Shown piece after piece: positions 1 to 11,758 of a stretch of 64,000 nt of DNA. The stretch spans positions 7,065,206-7,129,205 of the forward strand of contig OZ038459.1 of the NCBI GenBank assembly GCA_964036195.1, given 5' to 3'. This DNA is from Sphaerolaimus hirsutus (lineage: Eukaryota; Nematoda; Chromadorea; Monhysterida; Sphaerolaimidae). The notes below the pieces were generated by a model. It made no database searches. It was not told the DNA's origin and saw only the letters and a program-made list of their open reading frames with translations. The position numbers and the translations under genes were made by a program. Within the stretch, counting starts at the first letter, position 1. Every line of letters starts with the position of its first letter.

Positions 1-61
1 CCAAAAGAGCTCGATATTCGCGTCTGACACCCCCCCCCCCCCCGTTATTTGTATTGAATGG

Positions 62-837
62 CCCCACACACACTAGTTGACATCGACACCAAATGTCAAC
101 TAGTTCCGATACCAATTCTAGCTTGCTGACGAGCCAACAAACTACGTTCAAAAGCAAGCTTGGAATTGGGAACGGAACCACGCGACATTTTGTATCGATG
201 TCAACGGGGGGATCCAATGAAACATGTAAGCGCACGAAACATTTTGTATCATGACGCACGCACACGCGCCCATAAAACACGTTGTATCATTACACACGCC
301 CATGCGCTCATGAAACACGCAGGTTTGCCCATGAAACACGCGCGCGCGGTGTCATAGCAATGCGTGAGTGCGCAATCTGTGTACTGATAATTTGTTAAGT
401 AGAGCGTCGATAATTACTCTGATTGGCAAGGCGTGAATGCGCGGCTGGCAGCATGGATAATTTGAATGTGCCCAATATTGATTACCGTGAGTGTGTGCAT
501 AGTGTAAATCTGTTCATACGTCAGTTGAAAAAATCGCACGTTTAACTATCAGAGGCATCAAACGCAATTTAGCACACATGTAAATAGGTGATATAGAGCG
601 CTGACAACAGTTGATTATACTTACCAAAAAAATAATTAAATGTGACGCGCGCACATACATTGCTATGACACCGCGCGCGCGTGTTTCATGGGCAAACCTG
701 CGTGTTTCATGAGCGCATGGGCGTGTGTAATGATACAACGTGTTTCATGGGCGCGTGTGCGTGTGTCATGATAGAAAATGTTTCGTGCGCTTACATGTTT
801 CGAGTAGCACACTCGATGTCAACTAGTGTGTGTGTGG
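62..837. repeat. foldback element, CACTAGTTGACATCGA termini
   Basis: Termini CACACACACTAGTTGACATC (left) and their complement (right, ending near 837) enclose long inverted arms. Bases 219-362 are nearly the exact complement of 656-797, around a 293-bp core. The arms are made of ATGAAACACG/CGTGTTTCAT repeats. The left arm has about 130 extra bases (85-218). No clear target duplication was seen. No coding capacity: apparent ORFs are the same arm read in both directions. Confidence 0.75.
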
Positions 838-2433
838 ACAATAAGGTTATTATTGTGTTCAAATGCTACGAATATTGCCAGCTGACGATAAGATTACGCT
901 ATGAATCATCGCCAGTTTTACGGGTTCATAGTGTTTACTGGAGATATTTAAATTATTAACTTATTTACTTGCCGCTTGTGACGTTTCTTCTGCTTGTAAC
1001 TTTTCTTGGCACCTCTACACTTTCGAGTTTCTCCACTGATGTTCGCCTACCCGTCAAAGGTTTTTTTGGTCCTTCGTTTTAGTGAAAGTTTACCATTTCT
1101 CGATATTATTTTGACAATTCTTAGCCGATTAGGAATTTTAATTTTCCCCACGCTCATTTCCGGCAAGCCTAATTTCATGGTGCCTTGTACTTACCTAATT
1201 GTTTGATGTTAATCGGAACCACTCTAGTCTGGCTGGCCTGGCGTTGCAAAAAAATGTGATTTTCAGAAAATATAATATCGGAAAATCTGACAAAAATGAA
1301 ATAAAGAATCTCTCTGAGTGATGTTGGAAAAAAATATGAAAAATATTCATCGGATATTTTTCTGATATTTTTGGAAATCTCTCAACAAAAAAGCTGACCA
1401 AATCTCTGGAAAATGTTGGAGGGAAAAATAAAAATACATTAAAAAATTAAATTTTTCTTATAAACCAGCTGCCCAGACATTGCTTGATGCTAATGTGGCT
1501 ACGCGAAAAATTCCATTTTGGGAAGAAAAAAACAATTTCCCCACCCATGTCTCGTCTAGCATTGATAATCGTATCACACGCTATCAATATTCATTTTGTT
1601 TATGAAAAAGCATTCATTTTTCGACCACCCACCGAGCCCATTCTCGTCAATCAAAACCGCTCAAATGCGGCTGGAAAAATTGCGAAAAATGCGGAATATT
1701 TTACCGGGAGGATTGATTGCGTGTTGTTCAATTTTCCACTTTCTTTGTGTCCGAACTCTGGGAATAATTTCGCAATGGATTCTCATTTTGCAATTGTTTC
1801 CTGATTGGGTTTGCACGCCAGTGGCGCCACACAACCAGGATGTCAACTGAATTTGTGTCAACTACATTTTAGTGGATTGTGTGATTCTAAACTTTTCTGA
1901 TACAGCATAATTAATTTTACATCATGATACTTAATTTTCATTGTTTCTGTGAAGTGTGATGCTTTTAAAAACTTTTGTGTTATTTAGTTGACATTGAGTT
2001 GACACAAATTTACTATGTCAATTGCGTGTGTGGGCTCAATTTTCAATACGGTGCAGCTTCGGGAAGGTAACAATGATGAGTGCCTTTGTGAGTTGACTGG
2101 TGGACTTGGATCTGGATTTGGGTAAGGTTTTTTTTCAAAATAATGCAGTTTTATGACATTTTTTAAGTCCTTTGTGTCCAAGAGATCAGGAAATCAAGGA
2201 AAGCTAGGAATTCTGAAGTCACAATGACATCACTTTATCGTATTCAAAAGTTTCCTGAAAGAATCAGTTCACAGAGTGAGCTGTGCAAAAGATAATTTAA
2301 TTTTGTAATTTCTTGTTTTTCAACAGTGAATTTCCGTCGAGAAATCATTTTGAATATTAAAAATTGTTTTTAGCTTGTTTAGATAATAGCTTTCAAATTG
2401 AAAATAGGTAGGTATAAATTATTTTATAATTTG
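838..2433. other. AT-rich DNA without recognisable genes
   Basis: No exon-like segment or RNA gene was seen. Several copies of GTCAACT/AGTTGACA between about 1838 and 2025 resemble the terminal motif of the element at 62-837 and probably mark a decayed relative. Confidence 0.4.
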
Positions 2434-2735
2434 TACATGACAAATACTACAGTTTGTGTTCTGCGTAGTGCAGAACACACGTTCAAACAATGTCGGAATC
2501 ACGTTAGAACAGTGTTTATACCATCTACGTACTAATATTAGTCTACAGGAGTCTTTACATGTCAGTCATTGATGCATTTTTCTACCCCAGCGCACATCAC
2601 AAACAATGATTTTGTACTAGGATTTCAAAAAAGTTCTTGCGAAATAATAACCCCCCCTCAAAATACCCCCCCCCCCCTCTCGGGAGCACTATGAAACAAT
2701 CACCCCTCGGGGGGTATTTCGAGGAAATACGGTAA
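2434..2735. mobile_element. poly-C TA-type MITE, truncated
   Basis: Matches the 61630-61963 part of a complete copy, including the shared blocks GCAGAACACACGTT and GTCGGAATCACGTTAGAACA, the C-rich tract, and the terminus GGTATTTCGAGGAAATACGG then TA. The opposite terminus is missing. Confidence 0.75.
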
Positions 2736-3045
2736 TTCACTAGAAAGCCCATAGCCACTATTGTCTACTGATCAGGAGTCGTTGCTGTACAGAGAATGGG
2801 ACCATCTCTGTCATAAACTGACAACAATTTTTGAGCAAAATGTAAGAGAAATATAAAATCTAAAAATGATTTAAAATTCAACAAAAATTTTGATTCGCTC
2901 ATTAGATCACATATCAGGTATAATGGATTTCACAGTAAGTATATTTATTTGATGGGATATTTACAAAATAGGCAAAAAATTGGTTGGGTAAATATATTGC
3001 TGTTTTTGAAATATGAAAAAGCACATTCTATGGACAACATTGCAC

Positions 3046-3283
3046 AGCACATGAAGCCTTGGCCGGTGCCTTTCCCGGTGCCTTTTACTTTGGCGCTGGT
3101 GCTAGCACCTTTGGCACCGGCCAAAAAATGGCACCGCACCGGCACCGGTGCTATTCTGAAAAAATGGCACCGGCACCGGCATGGCACCCCTGAAGATTGC
3201 AATGGCACCGCACCAGCACCGGTGCCGTTGCCCTTCGGTGCCCAGCACCGGGACACCGGTGCCCCGGTGCCTTTACATCACTA
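3046..3283. repeat. GGCACCGGTGCC-motif element, one terminus
   Basis: A 220-bp block of the palindromic motif GGCACC/GGTGCC in both orientations ends with ACATCACTA, the same terminal word as the hAT elements at 20760 and 51899. The matching left terminus and TSD were not found, so this is a decayed or truncated copy. Confidence 0.55.
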
Positions 3284-3546
3284 GTGGTAACTGTCAGTGA
3301 CAAGTGGCTATAAATTGTTACATCACAATTTTCAACTCCATTTCTATCACGTTAATGTGTGTAAACATGTTGGAATAAGCAGCAAAACCAATATTGATAA
3401 AAAGCAATAGCAAATGGGGCTATCGGTATAGACAAACTGACACCATCCAGTGAGTATTTAGTATGTACCGTATTACCTCGAAATACCCCCATGAAAAATG
3501 TAGCGATAGTTAAGAACATTGGCATCGCAGCATATAGGCCCCCTAA

Positions 3547-3800
3547 CAGTGGCTAGAGCCCGGTCGCGACCGTGTCGTATATGATAGGCGCGGGTTCGAT
3601 TCCCGCCTGTGGCAGTGCAATTTTGCACTTTTCTAGTTGCGCGACCGTGGACCATGCGAGGATGCCTGACCATCGCACGTGGCTGGCGGTGTGTGACCCT
3701 AACATGGTCTTCAAACAGGGATATCCTATCGCTGGTTAACCGTACAGCAACGTGAAGTTCAGGTGGGGGTGACATTTTTGCCACATCACTAGGAGCTGAG
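3547..3800 (+). repeat. tRNA-derived SINE-like element, copy 1
   Basis: Bases 3547-3615 look like a tRNA: an A-box-like GTGGCTAGAGCCCGG and a perfect T-arm (GCGGGTTCGATTCCCGC, 3589-3605). A non-tRNA body starting GTGCAATTTTGCAC follows. Acceptor and D-arm pairing is poor, so a functional tRNA gene is unlikely. The 3' end of the body is not defined. Confidence 0.55.
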
Positions 3801-3814
3801 GGCATTGCCTCTAA

Positions 3815-3910
3815 CCGCCACTGTGGTTAAGCGACGAGGGTGCCCATGTTCAATAGGAGATGCGCGGGTTCGATTCCCATCTGCGGCTGTGCAATTTCGC
3901 ACAATTGACG
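3815..3910 (+). repeat. tRNA-derived SINE-like element, copy 2
   Basis: A second head with the B box GGTTCGATTCCC (about 3867-3878) and the same junction into GTGCAATTTCGCAC as copy 1. The T-arm is broken on its 3' side (GCGGG opposite CCCAT), consistent with a decayed SINE and not a tRNA gene. Confidence 0.55.
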
Positions 3911-4628
3911 GAATTGTTTCATCTTGATCAATTCGGTCGTTAACATGTTTTCCAGAAAAGTTTCCGAACAATTTATTTTGATATACTGTTTGCCATACAT
4001 TACTTGCGCGTTCAAAAATCCAAGGTCGTGTATCTGGCGTGGCGACCGCAGGGTTTGTCACAAACAACTAGGTTTAATATCGTATCGAATACCGAGCACT
4101 TTTTCAACGAGATACACCCATGTTCTTGCGGAACATCGGGCATTATCAAAATTAAAAGTGCTTGAAATATCCAGAGTTGTTAAAAGTACTGAATATTTTC
4201 AAAGTAAATGTAAACTTAAAGTATGTATTTATTTTTTACTCACTGCTGCATACAGAAAACGTAAAGTATAATTTTTTACTTTTACACTGCATCAAAGGTG
4301 AGTAAAATACTTTTTAATGGTAAAATGTACGTATTTTTCTGATTAGACTATTTTTCTTGCAGAAAACATCAAAGTGAGTTTTTTTCCCACAGCAAACATC
4401 AAAGTGAGTTTTTTTCCCACAGCAAACACAAAATTAGTATTTTCTCAATTTTTCTCTAGAGACAATTTTACATTTTCTTAAGAAAATGTCATTCACTTTG
4501 TCCTGTCAGAAAATATCCCCCATTGATTTTTAGCGGAAGTTACAGCATAATTTAAATTGGGGCTGATATGAAAAGTACAACACTGCCATCAAATTAATTA
4601 CATTAGCATAAATAAGGCTATGATGGAT

Positions 4629-5677
4629 GGGCCTGTGCATCACCACATCTAAACCCACCACACATCAAAACCGACACATCTAATTCTACCCATCACATCT
4701 GGGCCCATCCCACATCTAAACCCCCCATAGATGTGGGATGGGCTTAGATGTGTGATGGGCTTGTGTCAACAACATGGATCAATGTGACAGTTTCCAGTGC
4801 AAATATGAAACGACAAGATACAGGGGAATGAAGGAAGTGAATGGAGGAACGCAACAACATAAAATCTTTTTCAGAATTTTTTCACTGGTAGGCTTGCATC
4901 TGTGTGTGGAGGTTGGATTATACTGATATTAGTGTACACGCCAGCTAGGGTTCAAACGGGATCCCGATCCCGAAACCCCAATCCCAATCCCGAAATCCAA
5001 AAATACCAATCCCGATCCCAAAAACTTTCAAATCCCGATCCCGAGAATCTCCTAAGTCCGGGATCCCGATCCCGGAAAAAATAGTGAAAATTATAAAAAG
5101 TGAAAAATTACATTTTTGCATGCAAAAATGTGAACGCAAACCTCCAGCGTCCATTTGATGTCACTTTTCTGGCACTCAACAGTGTTTTGAGACCTTTATG
5201 AACAACTGTGAATGCCAGAACAGTGACGAAAAACTCTATCCCTAGACCCCAATCCTGATCCCGAAAAAATGCCAATCCCGATCCCGTGACCCCAATCCCG
5301 GCCAATCCCGATCCTGATCCCGATCCTGAAATCTCAAAATACCAATCCTGATCCCGAAACCCCAATCTCGATCCTGATCCCGATCCCGAAATCTCAAAAA
5401 GTGAATCCCGATCCCAATCCCAAAAAGTCAATCCTGTTTGAACCCTAATGCCAGCTCCTTTTTAGGTGGGTGACAAACACAATGGTGTGTGAAATAACAC
5501 ATTAATCACTTTACCCATATTGACATGCTGCTAATCCCCAGCCCATCACACATCTAAGCCTATCCCACATCTATGAGGAGTTTAGATATGGGATGGGCCT
5601 AGATGTGTGATGGGTAGACTTTGATGTGTGGTCGGTTTAGATGTGTGCTGGGTTTAGATGTGTATTAAGCCTGTCCC
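4629..5677. mobile_element. hAT-like element with CACATCTAAACCC repeats
   Basis: Flanked by TGATGGAT at 4621-4628 and 5678-5685; the match extends one base, so 8 or 9 bp. Both arms consist of CACATCTAAACCC, CCATCACACATC and GATGTGGGATGGGC words in inverted orientation. Termini GGGCCTGTGCAT and its partner GCCTGTCCC are only roughly inverted and atypical for hAT. It contains the element at 4946-5447. Confidence 0.65.
4946..5447. mobile_element. hAT-like element, TAGGGTTCAAAC termini, GGGATC body
   Basis: TIR TAGGGTTCAAAC is exact at both ends. The TSD is ACGCCAGC (4938-4945) and ATGCCAGC (5448-5455). The interior is two blocks of CCCGATCCCGAAA-type words around a short unique core (about 5080-5220). 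Confidence 0.85.
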
Positions 5678-5826
5678 TGATGGATGACCCTGACATTTTT
5701 TTATGAACAAATTGGCAACCATTATTATCATGTCTGAAAATCAACCTAAATGGTCCACATTTCAGGGAGAAATAAATTTTTCCAGTAATTTCAATCAATT
5801 TTGCATCATAAATTAAGGGTAGCGAT

Positions 5827-6507
5827 TAGGGATGGCCAAGGGTTTTTTTCAAAGGTTTTTTAAATAAAAAACGTTTGATTTATTTTTTAAAAGTGACCAT
5901 CGAAACCGGGTTTTTTAAAAACCTTGACTAAAATTTTTAGTATTAAGCATTAGCTATTTTGCAATTTTTTGCGCAATTGCGCAATTTCACGTGCACATTA
6001 CTATTTGTGGTTGTTTTCATTGGTTTTGTGGCATTTTTAGTGTAAAAGCTTCCATTTGTTTGTGCTATTGCCAGACCATGCTAGTGTAGTATATAATATA
6101 CAGCCAATGTGCCCCCACATACTCGTGCAGTGTGAAACACCACTGCCAATGTGTAAGCATGCTCTTATATCCTTTTTTGAGCACTTTTCCATACCCAACT
6201 TCATTTAAAGCATAAATAGAGCGAATGTTCAACAAAAGGTGATATCTGTATTAAGTCGACATAAAACATAAAACAGATATTTTTGACAGAAATCACCACT
6301 TATAATGACACTACAGCCATTATATGGCTATATATAACATCACACAGTACTATCACGTGTCTGATTTAGCTGTATATGTTGACTCATGACCATATCTGGG
6401 AGCTTTTGAAAAAAACGTTTTATTTTAAAATAAAACCCTGTTTTTGAAAAAAAAACGGTTTTCAAAAAAACCTGTCGTTGAAAAAAAACCTTTTTCGGCC
6501 ATCCCTA
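5827..6507. mobile_element. hAT-like element, TAGGGATGGCC termini
   Basis: TIR TAGGGATGGCC(A/G)A; TSD GTAGCGAT (5819-5826) and GTAACGAT (6508-6515). Inside each end the words GGTTTTTT and AAAAAACC alternate; the middle is unique AT-rich sequence with no ORF of note. It sits inside the 4172-6793 element, in an imperfect palindrome formed by bases near 5785-5815 and 6525-6560. Confidence 0.8.
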
Positions 6508-6801
6508 GTAACGATGTGAAATCATGATGTAAAATTGATTGAAATCACTGAAAACTTTCCGCGAAATGAAATGAATCTAATCAATTTTGCTGCAGAGTTC
6601 ACTTTTTTGTTCCAGAGCTATTTTTCGTGATGCTGTAAATGCCGCACAAAGTACGTTTTCTGTACTCGCGTACTTTGAAACAGCACGCGTTAAGGTGACT
6701 ACAGGTATTTTTTGGAGGAAACGTAAACATATTTACACAGTACGCGAGTATACATATTTTTCAAGTACTCATAAATACGTTTTCACAACTATAGAAAAAT
6801 C

Positions 6802-7510
6802 ACATTGACACCAAAATATAAAAACATCAAATCGAATATCGACAGCAAAAAAAATTGTTCAAATGTGTATCGCTAGAGACGCGTCCCCTTTCTTTGTTCC
6901 CGAGAGGGAATAATGGTGGCTACAGTAGTCTGTTAATATAGATATGACATATTTCACTAATTTTATAATACAGGTGCAATACTAGCAAATCAAAATGAAC
7001 TTTGTTTAAAATTTTGAGATAATTTTAGTGAAAAATTCGCAGGATTGGGGTAGCCTTGACCATGATTGATCAAATGACTCGTTTTTGAGATTTTTGACAA
7101 TGTTCGCTGTCGCTTTCCCCGCTCCCGCTGTTGAGGTCTCACGGCTGTAGGCCGTTTTTCGCGTTTCTTATATGTTGGGACACGCGAGAGTTGAAAAATT
7201 TTATTTTTATTTTTTGGTTGTATTGTGAGAGTTTCTAGTCAAAACTTCTATTTGTTCATTTGTTCTTCAATTAATTGGATGAAATATTCACATGAATTTG
7301 TAAAACATATAGGTGAGCATATAAAACATGTAGGCAAGCTGCAGAATGAATGGCAGATAGATTCACTGTCTCTGGAACTCAACAAGCTGTTACACAATGT
7401 TTTAGCCACCATAATATTTCATGCTCAGCTTAAACACAAAATTTATGGTGAAAATGGAACAAGAAAGTACAGATCACATTCACAACTGATTATTCCCACA
7501 AAAAAATAAC
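6802..7510. other. unannotated DNA
   Basis: No exon-like or repeated structure was recognised. A 94-codon ATG frame at 7225-7509 has no family resemblance and is within chance expectation. Confidence 0.3.
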
Positions 7511-9051
7511 TACCATAACTCCTCAAATAAGTCCCACCTCTCAAATAACTCACACTCGAATAACCCCCCCCCCCATCCCTCTTGTGAGCACAAGGAAAAA
7601 ATAAATCCCCTCTTGAATAACTCCCCCCTATGATTGATGCACATGAGTCATGTCACATTAAAACCATTTCGATGATACCATACAGACCCAAAAAGCCATG
7701 GTCTGTTCCATTGATTGCAAACACAGTGCAGGGTATGCAACATGAACACAAGAATGTTTTACCTAAAGTGGTGATGTATGTAGCTAAACCCCTGTTTACC
7801 TCGATCCGGATGGTTGTGAATTTTTTTTAAATGTTTCGTTCACGCCCCCCTGTAAAGTTTTCGGGAAAATTAACCCGACTCAAAAAATAGCCCAAAGAGT
7901 TGTCTACATGATGTGCGGATCGCCCCCCAATATAACGCCGTGTGGGCCATGTAAGCGGGCCACACATTTTTTTATACCAAAATGCAGTGTTTACCTCGGT
8001 CCGGATGGTGGCTCCAAATCTTATATAGTCTGTTTTTCAAGGCCAGAATTTGGCCGAAACATAGAACAGTGTCCTGGCTTAGTGCCAAATGTCATTTCAA
8101 CGGCTTATTTACAGGCAGAAATAAGATTAGGATATTTTCAATTTGCACTGTTTTGTACTGCGGATCACGATCAGCTGTGATTGTGATCATTTTATTGCCT
8201 CATCTTACATCTATTAACACAGAAAATGCTTCCAACAGAAAGAGAAATCATTCGCGGTATTCTTAAAAACCTACTCCGCTTAAATACACCCTTCCCAAAA
8301 ATGAGATATTGAGGGGTGAAATTTAAAAAAGTTAGTACATTTCGACCAGGGAAGGAAATTAGTAGTAAGTAAAATGTAGCAATGTTTTTTAAATTTCGCC
8401 CCTCAAATTCTCATGTTTGGGTGGGTGAGTTTAAGCGGTCTAGGTTTTAAAAATACCGCCAAAGATTTCTCTTTCTGGTGGAAACATTTTCTGTGTTAAT
8501 AGATGTAAGATAAGGCGATAAAATGATCACGATCACAGCTGATCGTGATCCGCAGTACAAAACAGTGCAAATTGAAAATATCATAATCTTATTTCTGCCT
8601 GTAAATAAGCCGTTGAAATGGCATTTGGCACTAAGCCAGGACACTGTTCTATGTTTTGGCCAAATTCTGGCGCTGAAAAACAGACTATATAAGATTTGGA
8701 GCCACCATCCGGACCGAGGTAAACACTGCATTTTGGTATAAAAAAATGCGTGGCCCGCTTACACGGCCCACGCGGCGTTATATTGGGGGGCGATCTGCAC
8801 ATCATGTAGACAACTCTTTGGGCTATTTTTCGAGTCGGGTCAATTTTCCCGAAAACTTTACAGGGGGGCGTGAACGAAACGTTTTTAAAAAATTCACAAC
8901 CATCCGGATCGAGGTAAACAGGGGTTTATGTATTGAATATTCTGATGAAAAAACAACTCCCCCCTCAAATAACTCCCCCCTCGATTAACTCCCCCCTCAA
9001 AATATTCTGACAAAATAACTCCCCCAGGAACTTATTCGAGGATTTACACTA
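7511..9051. mobile_element. TA-type MITE (CCGTAAATCCTCGAATAA type) carrying a 1.15 kb palindrome
   Basis: The left end TACCATAACTCCTCAAATAAGTCCC and right end GGAACTTATTCGAGGATTTACACTA are decayed forms of the TACCGTAAATCCTCGAATAAG terminus seen at 31150. Both flanks hold ACTCCCCC/TCGAATAAC words. The interior is the palindrome described separately. Confidence 0.65.
7780..8933. repeat. long palindrome, arms about 550 bp
   Basis: GTTTACC at 7794-7800 pairs with GGTAAAC at 8913-8919, which puts the centre at 8356. The arms match over most of their length with scattered changes; for example TCCGGATGGTGGCTCCAAAT near 8000 recurs inverted near 8700. Open frames in one arm are the mirror of frames in the other and match no family I recognise. 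Confidence 0.85.
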
Positions 9052-9236
9052 TATTTAACTAATTGTATTAACACAATTAAGTTGTGACACATCTTATACT
9101 AATTTTGTGTTTGGAGGTCTAGGTGAGCCTGAATGCTCTCCATTATTTCAAGCTTTCAGCATACATGTAATCTTTACATCATATTTGTGTATGCCACTAT
9201 GCATATCCATATCTGCTGTTCATTTTCATGCTCATG

Positions 9237-9988
9237 CTGTGTCATGAGGGAATTACATCATATCATTGGCACCCTTTAGTGGCGCCAAAGGGTGCCAGCA
9301 TTGTTGGTGCTTGGCACTGGTTTCCCTGCTGCCATCTGGCACCTGGTGCCATTTTATTGAATGGCGCCGTTGACACCATAGTTGTTAAAACATATTTATG
9401 TTTACTCAAAAAGTAAGTATACTCGAGTACTGAGTAAATACATTTACATATACTTTGAAAAAGTACCTGTACTCTCTTTTACGTACACTTTTTGAAAGTA
9501 CTTGAGTACATAAAACGCATTTCAGATAGACTGTTTACAGGCTTTTTCAAGGCATAGATGGTAAAAAATTGCGATGAAAGCGAAAAATAGAAGAAAAAAT
9601 TGCAAAAAATATCTGAAAATAGGCAAATAACACATGAAATAGTGAATTCAAAGGTTAAAATGGTGAAAAAGGCACGAAAATTAGTGATTTTTAGTGAAAA
9701 TGTTGGCAAAATTCCTAAAAAATACTCCCTTTTATGTTTTCTGGGGGGAGAAATTATTTTACTCATGGTTACTCACGGGTAAATGTAAAAAACTTTTACT
9801 TTACGTTTTCTGTACTCAGGGGGTGAGTAAAAAATAAATATTTTACATTTATGTATACTTTGGAAAAAGTTTGGTACTTTTAACAACTCTGGTTGATACT
9901 TGTCACCATTTTATATTTTGGCGCCGCAGTTTATGCCCGGTGCCATTTTTCTGGATGGCGCCAGATTTCCTGGCGTTTTTCCATCACT
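9237..9988. mobile_element. GGCGCC/GGTGCC hAT-like element split by another insertion
   Basis: Blocks of GGCGCC, GGCACC and GGTGCC words occur at about 9270-9368 and 9918-9975, ending in TTTTTCCATCACTA (to 9988), the terminus of the 20760 family. The element at 9377-9891 separates the two blocks. The left terminus is decayed and no TSD was confirmed. Confidence 0.5.
9377..9891. mobile_element. hAT-like element, CATAGTTGTTAAAA termini
   Basis: Same family as 51160-51686. TSD GTTGACAC (9369-9376) and GTTGATAC (9892-9899), one mismatch. Subterminal words AAAAGTAC, GAGTAC and ACGTAAA repeat in both orientations. No transposase. Confidence 0.8.
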
Positions 9989-11755
9989 ACTCATGTGATG
10001 GTGCAAACCTTTTGGAACATCCATCGTCGCATTTAAAAAAGACTTTAGCGCAACAACCCACTGCCATGGCCGTCGCTCCCACCAAAAAGAAATCAACAAC
10101 AAGAAAACGTCAGCATTAAAGGTCTGTATTTCGTCTAATAAAATAACGCTTTTTGGTCCTTGACAAGTGCTCCTTGTACCCCACTTTTCTGCTCTTCTCA
10201 ATAGATATTATAAGGCGCTCTTCTGCTAAAAAAAGAATGCTGCAATTCAAACAGTAAAATCTATTTTCAACACAATTTTCCGCCAACGTATGGACCATTG
10301 CCGCGTTTTCCCTGTTCTGGATGTAGCTGCGGGTGCATTGCTCTGAACCTTTCAATTGCACTGCCTGTGGGGCGGGTTCAGGGGGGGCGCTGTATGTATA
10401 CGACTCGAACCCGACCCGACCCGACCCGAGATGTCGGGTAGATAATATGTTTGTCGAACTTTGCTCGGGCCATTGTGCTGGTGATTTGGATTTTTCACAG
10501 CAGACGCGTCTAGTTCCGAGTATTCCGAAAGTCATTCAGACCCGACCCGAAATTCCAAACACGTTCGAGTCGGGTTCCGAGTCATAGCACGGGTACTTTT
10601 TGCACACGCCTTTTTGCGCGTGTCTGTGTGTCTGTACGACTGTCCCGGGAGTAGCACCGGGTGCAAAATTGCGCCACTGTTTAGAATATGTCTGTAGCCC
10701 TTATAGTCGAAAAATGCTCTCGATAATGTGCTAAAATGTTCAGGCTCGAGAATTAGCCGTAAATTCAACAAATTACGGTAGTTAGGCGAGTTTAGAATGC
10801 GCCCGGCTTTGAAAAAAGTTCCACCCTCTGACCGCCGGCCGCTGGGGGAGGTAATTTCACTGACAGCGTTATGAAAGCTGATCGATTGTTTTCCCCAGCG
10901 AAAATTGGGGGCATAGCGTAAAGGTCCGCCATTGTGATGCATAAACATTTTATTTCAAAGGCAGTTTTTGTTTACCTAGTGTCTACCTCAAAATAGGGCA
11001 GGTATTATTTGACAGCAACCTCTAAATGTCGCTTTTGAGCGGTTTATATAGCTGGTCGCGTTTGGACACTTTTGCGCCGGAAACGCGTTTTTGAATTGAC
11101 GGACTGGTGGTATCGATTGGAATAAAACATCTTTGATTTAATGAAATTGAAATGAGTAAATGATTACGATATGAATGACCCCACCAAAAAAAACAACTAA
11201 AAAATCTTTTGTATTTTAATATTTTTTTAAATTTTAAAACCCCCAGCAAACTTTTACCATCCCCAGACAGTGGGGCGGCGGTGCCGCGCCGCAACAGCGA
11301 ACCAGACGGGGATGCCAGGGTTTTTTATGTGTGTCTGCGATGCGGAATGGGTATTTGCGTGCGCGGCACATGCTGTAGGAAAATTGCATACAGTTGGGAA
11401 GAAGTTGGCGCTGGCGCCAGAATTATTTTGTAAATTTTTTTTATTATGGAAATTTACTTAATTTTTTTTCACGTTGCTGTTTTTGTTCCCTGATTTTGAG
11501 ACCTGGAAATCCTATCAATACAATATTTTATGATCATGTTACCTGTAATCATGAGTTACTACATGTGTTTTACCCACTTTTACATGTAAAATGTAAAAGC
11601 AACTATTTTTACATGTGAAAGTGATTTTTACACTGGAAGACATATCAGATATCATTTTCTAGTGATCATTTAGTCATTTCTATAGGAAAATGATATGATT
11701 TCTTCAAGGTTTTTTATTTTAGCTACAAAAAATAGCAATTTGAAATTTCTGAAAT
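9989..11755. other. unannotated DNA with a CCCGACCCGA repeat pair
   Basis: Bases about 10395-10440 and 10535-10582 hold CGAACCCGACCC and its complement facing each other with near-inverted ends (ACGACTCGAACCC, GGGTTCCGAGTC), probably another small motif-bodied element; no TSD was seen. The remainder (10590-11480) is mixed GC and CpG-containing, with long but unsupported frames on both strands. Confidence 0.4.
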
Positions 11756-11758
11756 ACA

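Larger units (their letters stand above)
4172..6793. mobile_element. hAT-like element (CAGAGTTGTTAAAAG termini), composite with nested insertions
   Basis: Left end CAGAGTTGTTAAAAG and right end CGTTTTCACAACTATA are flanked by GAAATATC (4164-4171) and GAAAAATC (6794-6801), an 8-bp TSD with one change. The outer parts match the uninterrupted relative at 51160-51686. The interior has been expanded by the insertions at 4629-5677 and 5827-6507. No transposase frame. Confidence 0.75.

Noticed and set aside
3589..3605. Functional tRNA gene
   Set aside because: Only the T-arm is well formed. The other arms do not pair properly, and the same head continues into a shared non-tRNA body, as in SINEs.
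7908..8805. Mirror-image ORFs in the palindrome arms as a duplicated gene
   Set aside because: They are the same sequence read from both arms, differ by in-frame changes without pattern, and match no transposase or other family I recognise.
9989..10135. Basic peptide ending PTKKKSTTRKRQH followed by AATAAA, possible last exon or retrocopy
   Set aside because: The frame is open upstream only through a transposon terminus. No acceptor, homologue or upstream exon was recognised, so a coding claim cannot be supported.
10532..10948. 138-codon minus-strand ORF
   Set aside because: About this many codons without a stop is expected several times by chance in 64 kb read in six frames. It shows no domain, overlaps a CCCGACCCGA repeat at its end, and has no splice or start context.
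11270..11433. Cysteine-containing frame (VCLRCGMGICVRGTCCRK) in GC-rich DNA
   Set aside because: The spacing does not fit a known zinc finger, the frame begins in T/A-rich noncoding sequence, and no splice sites frame it convincingly.
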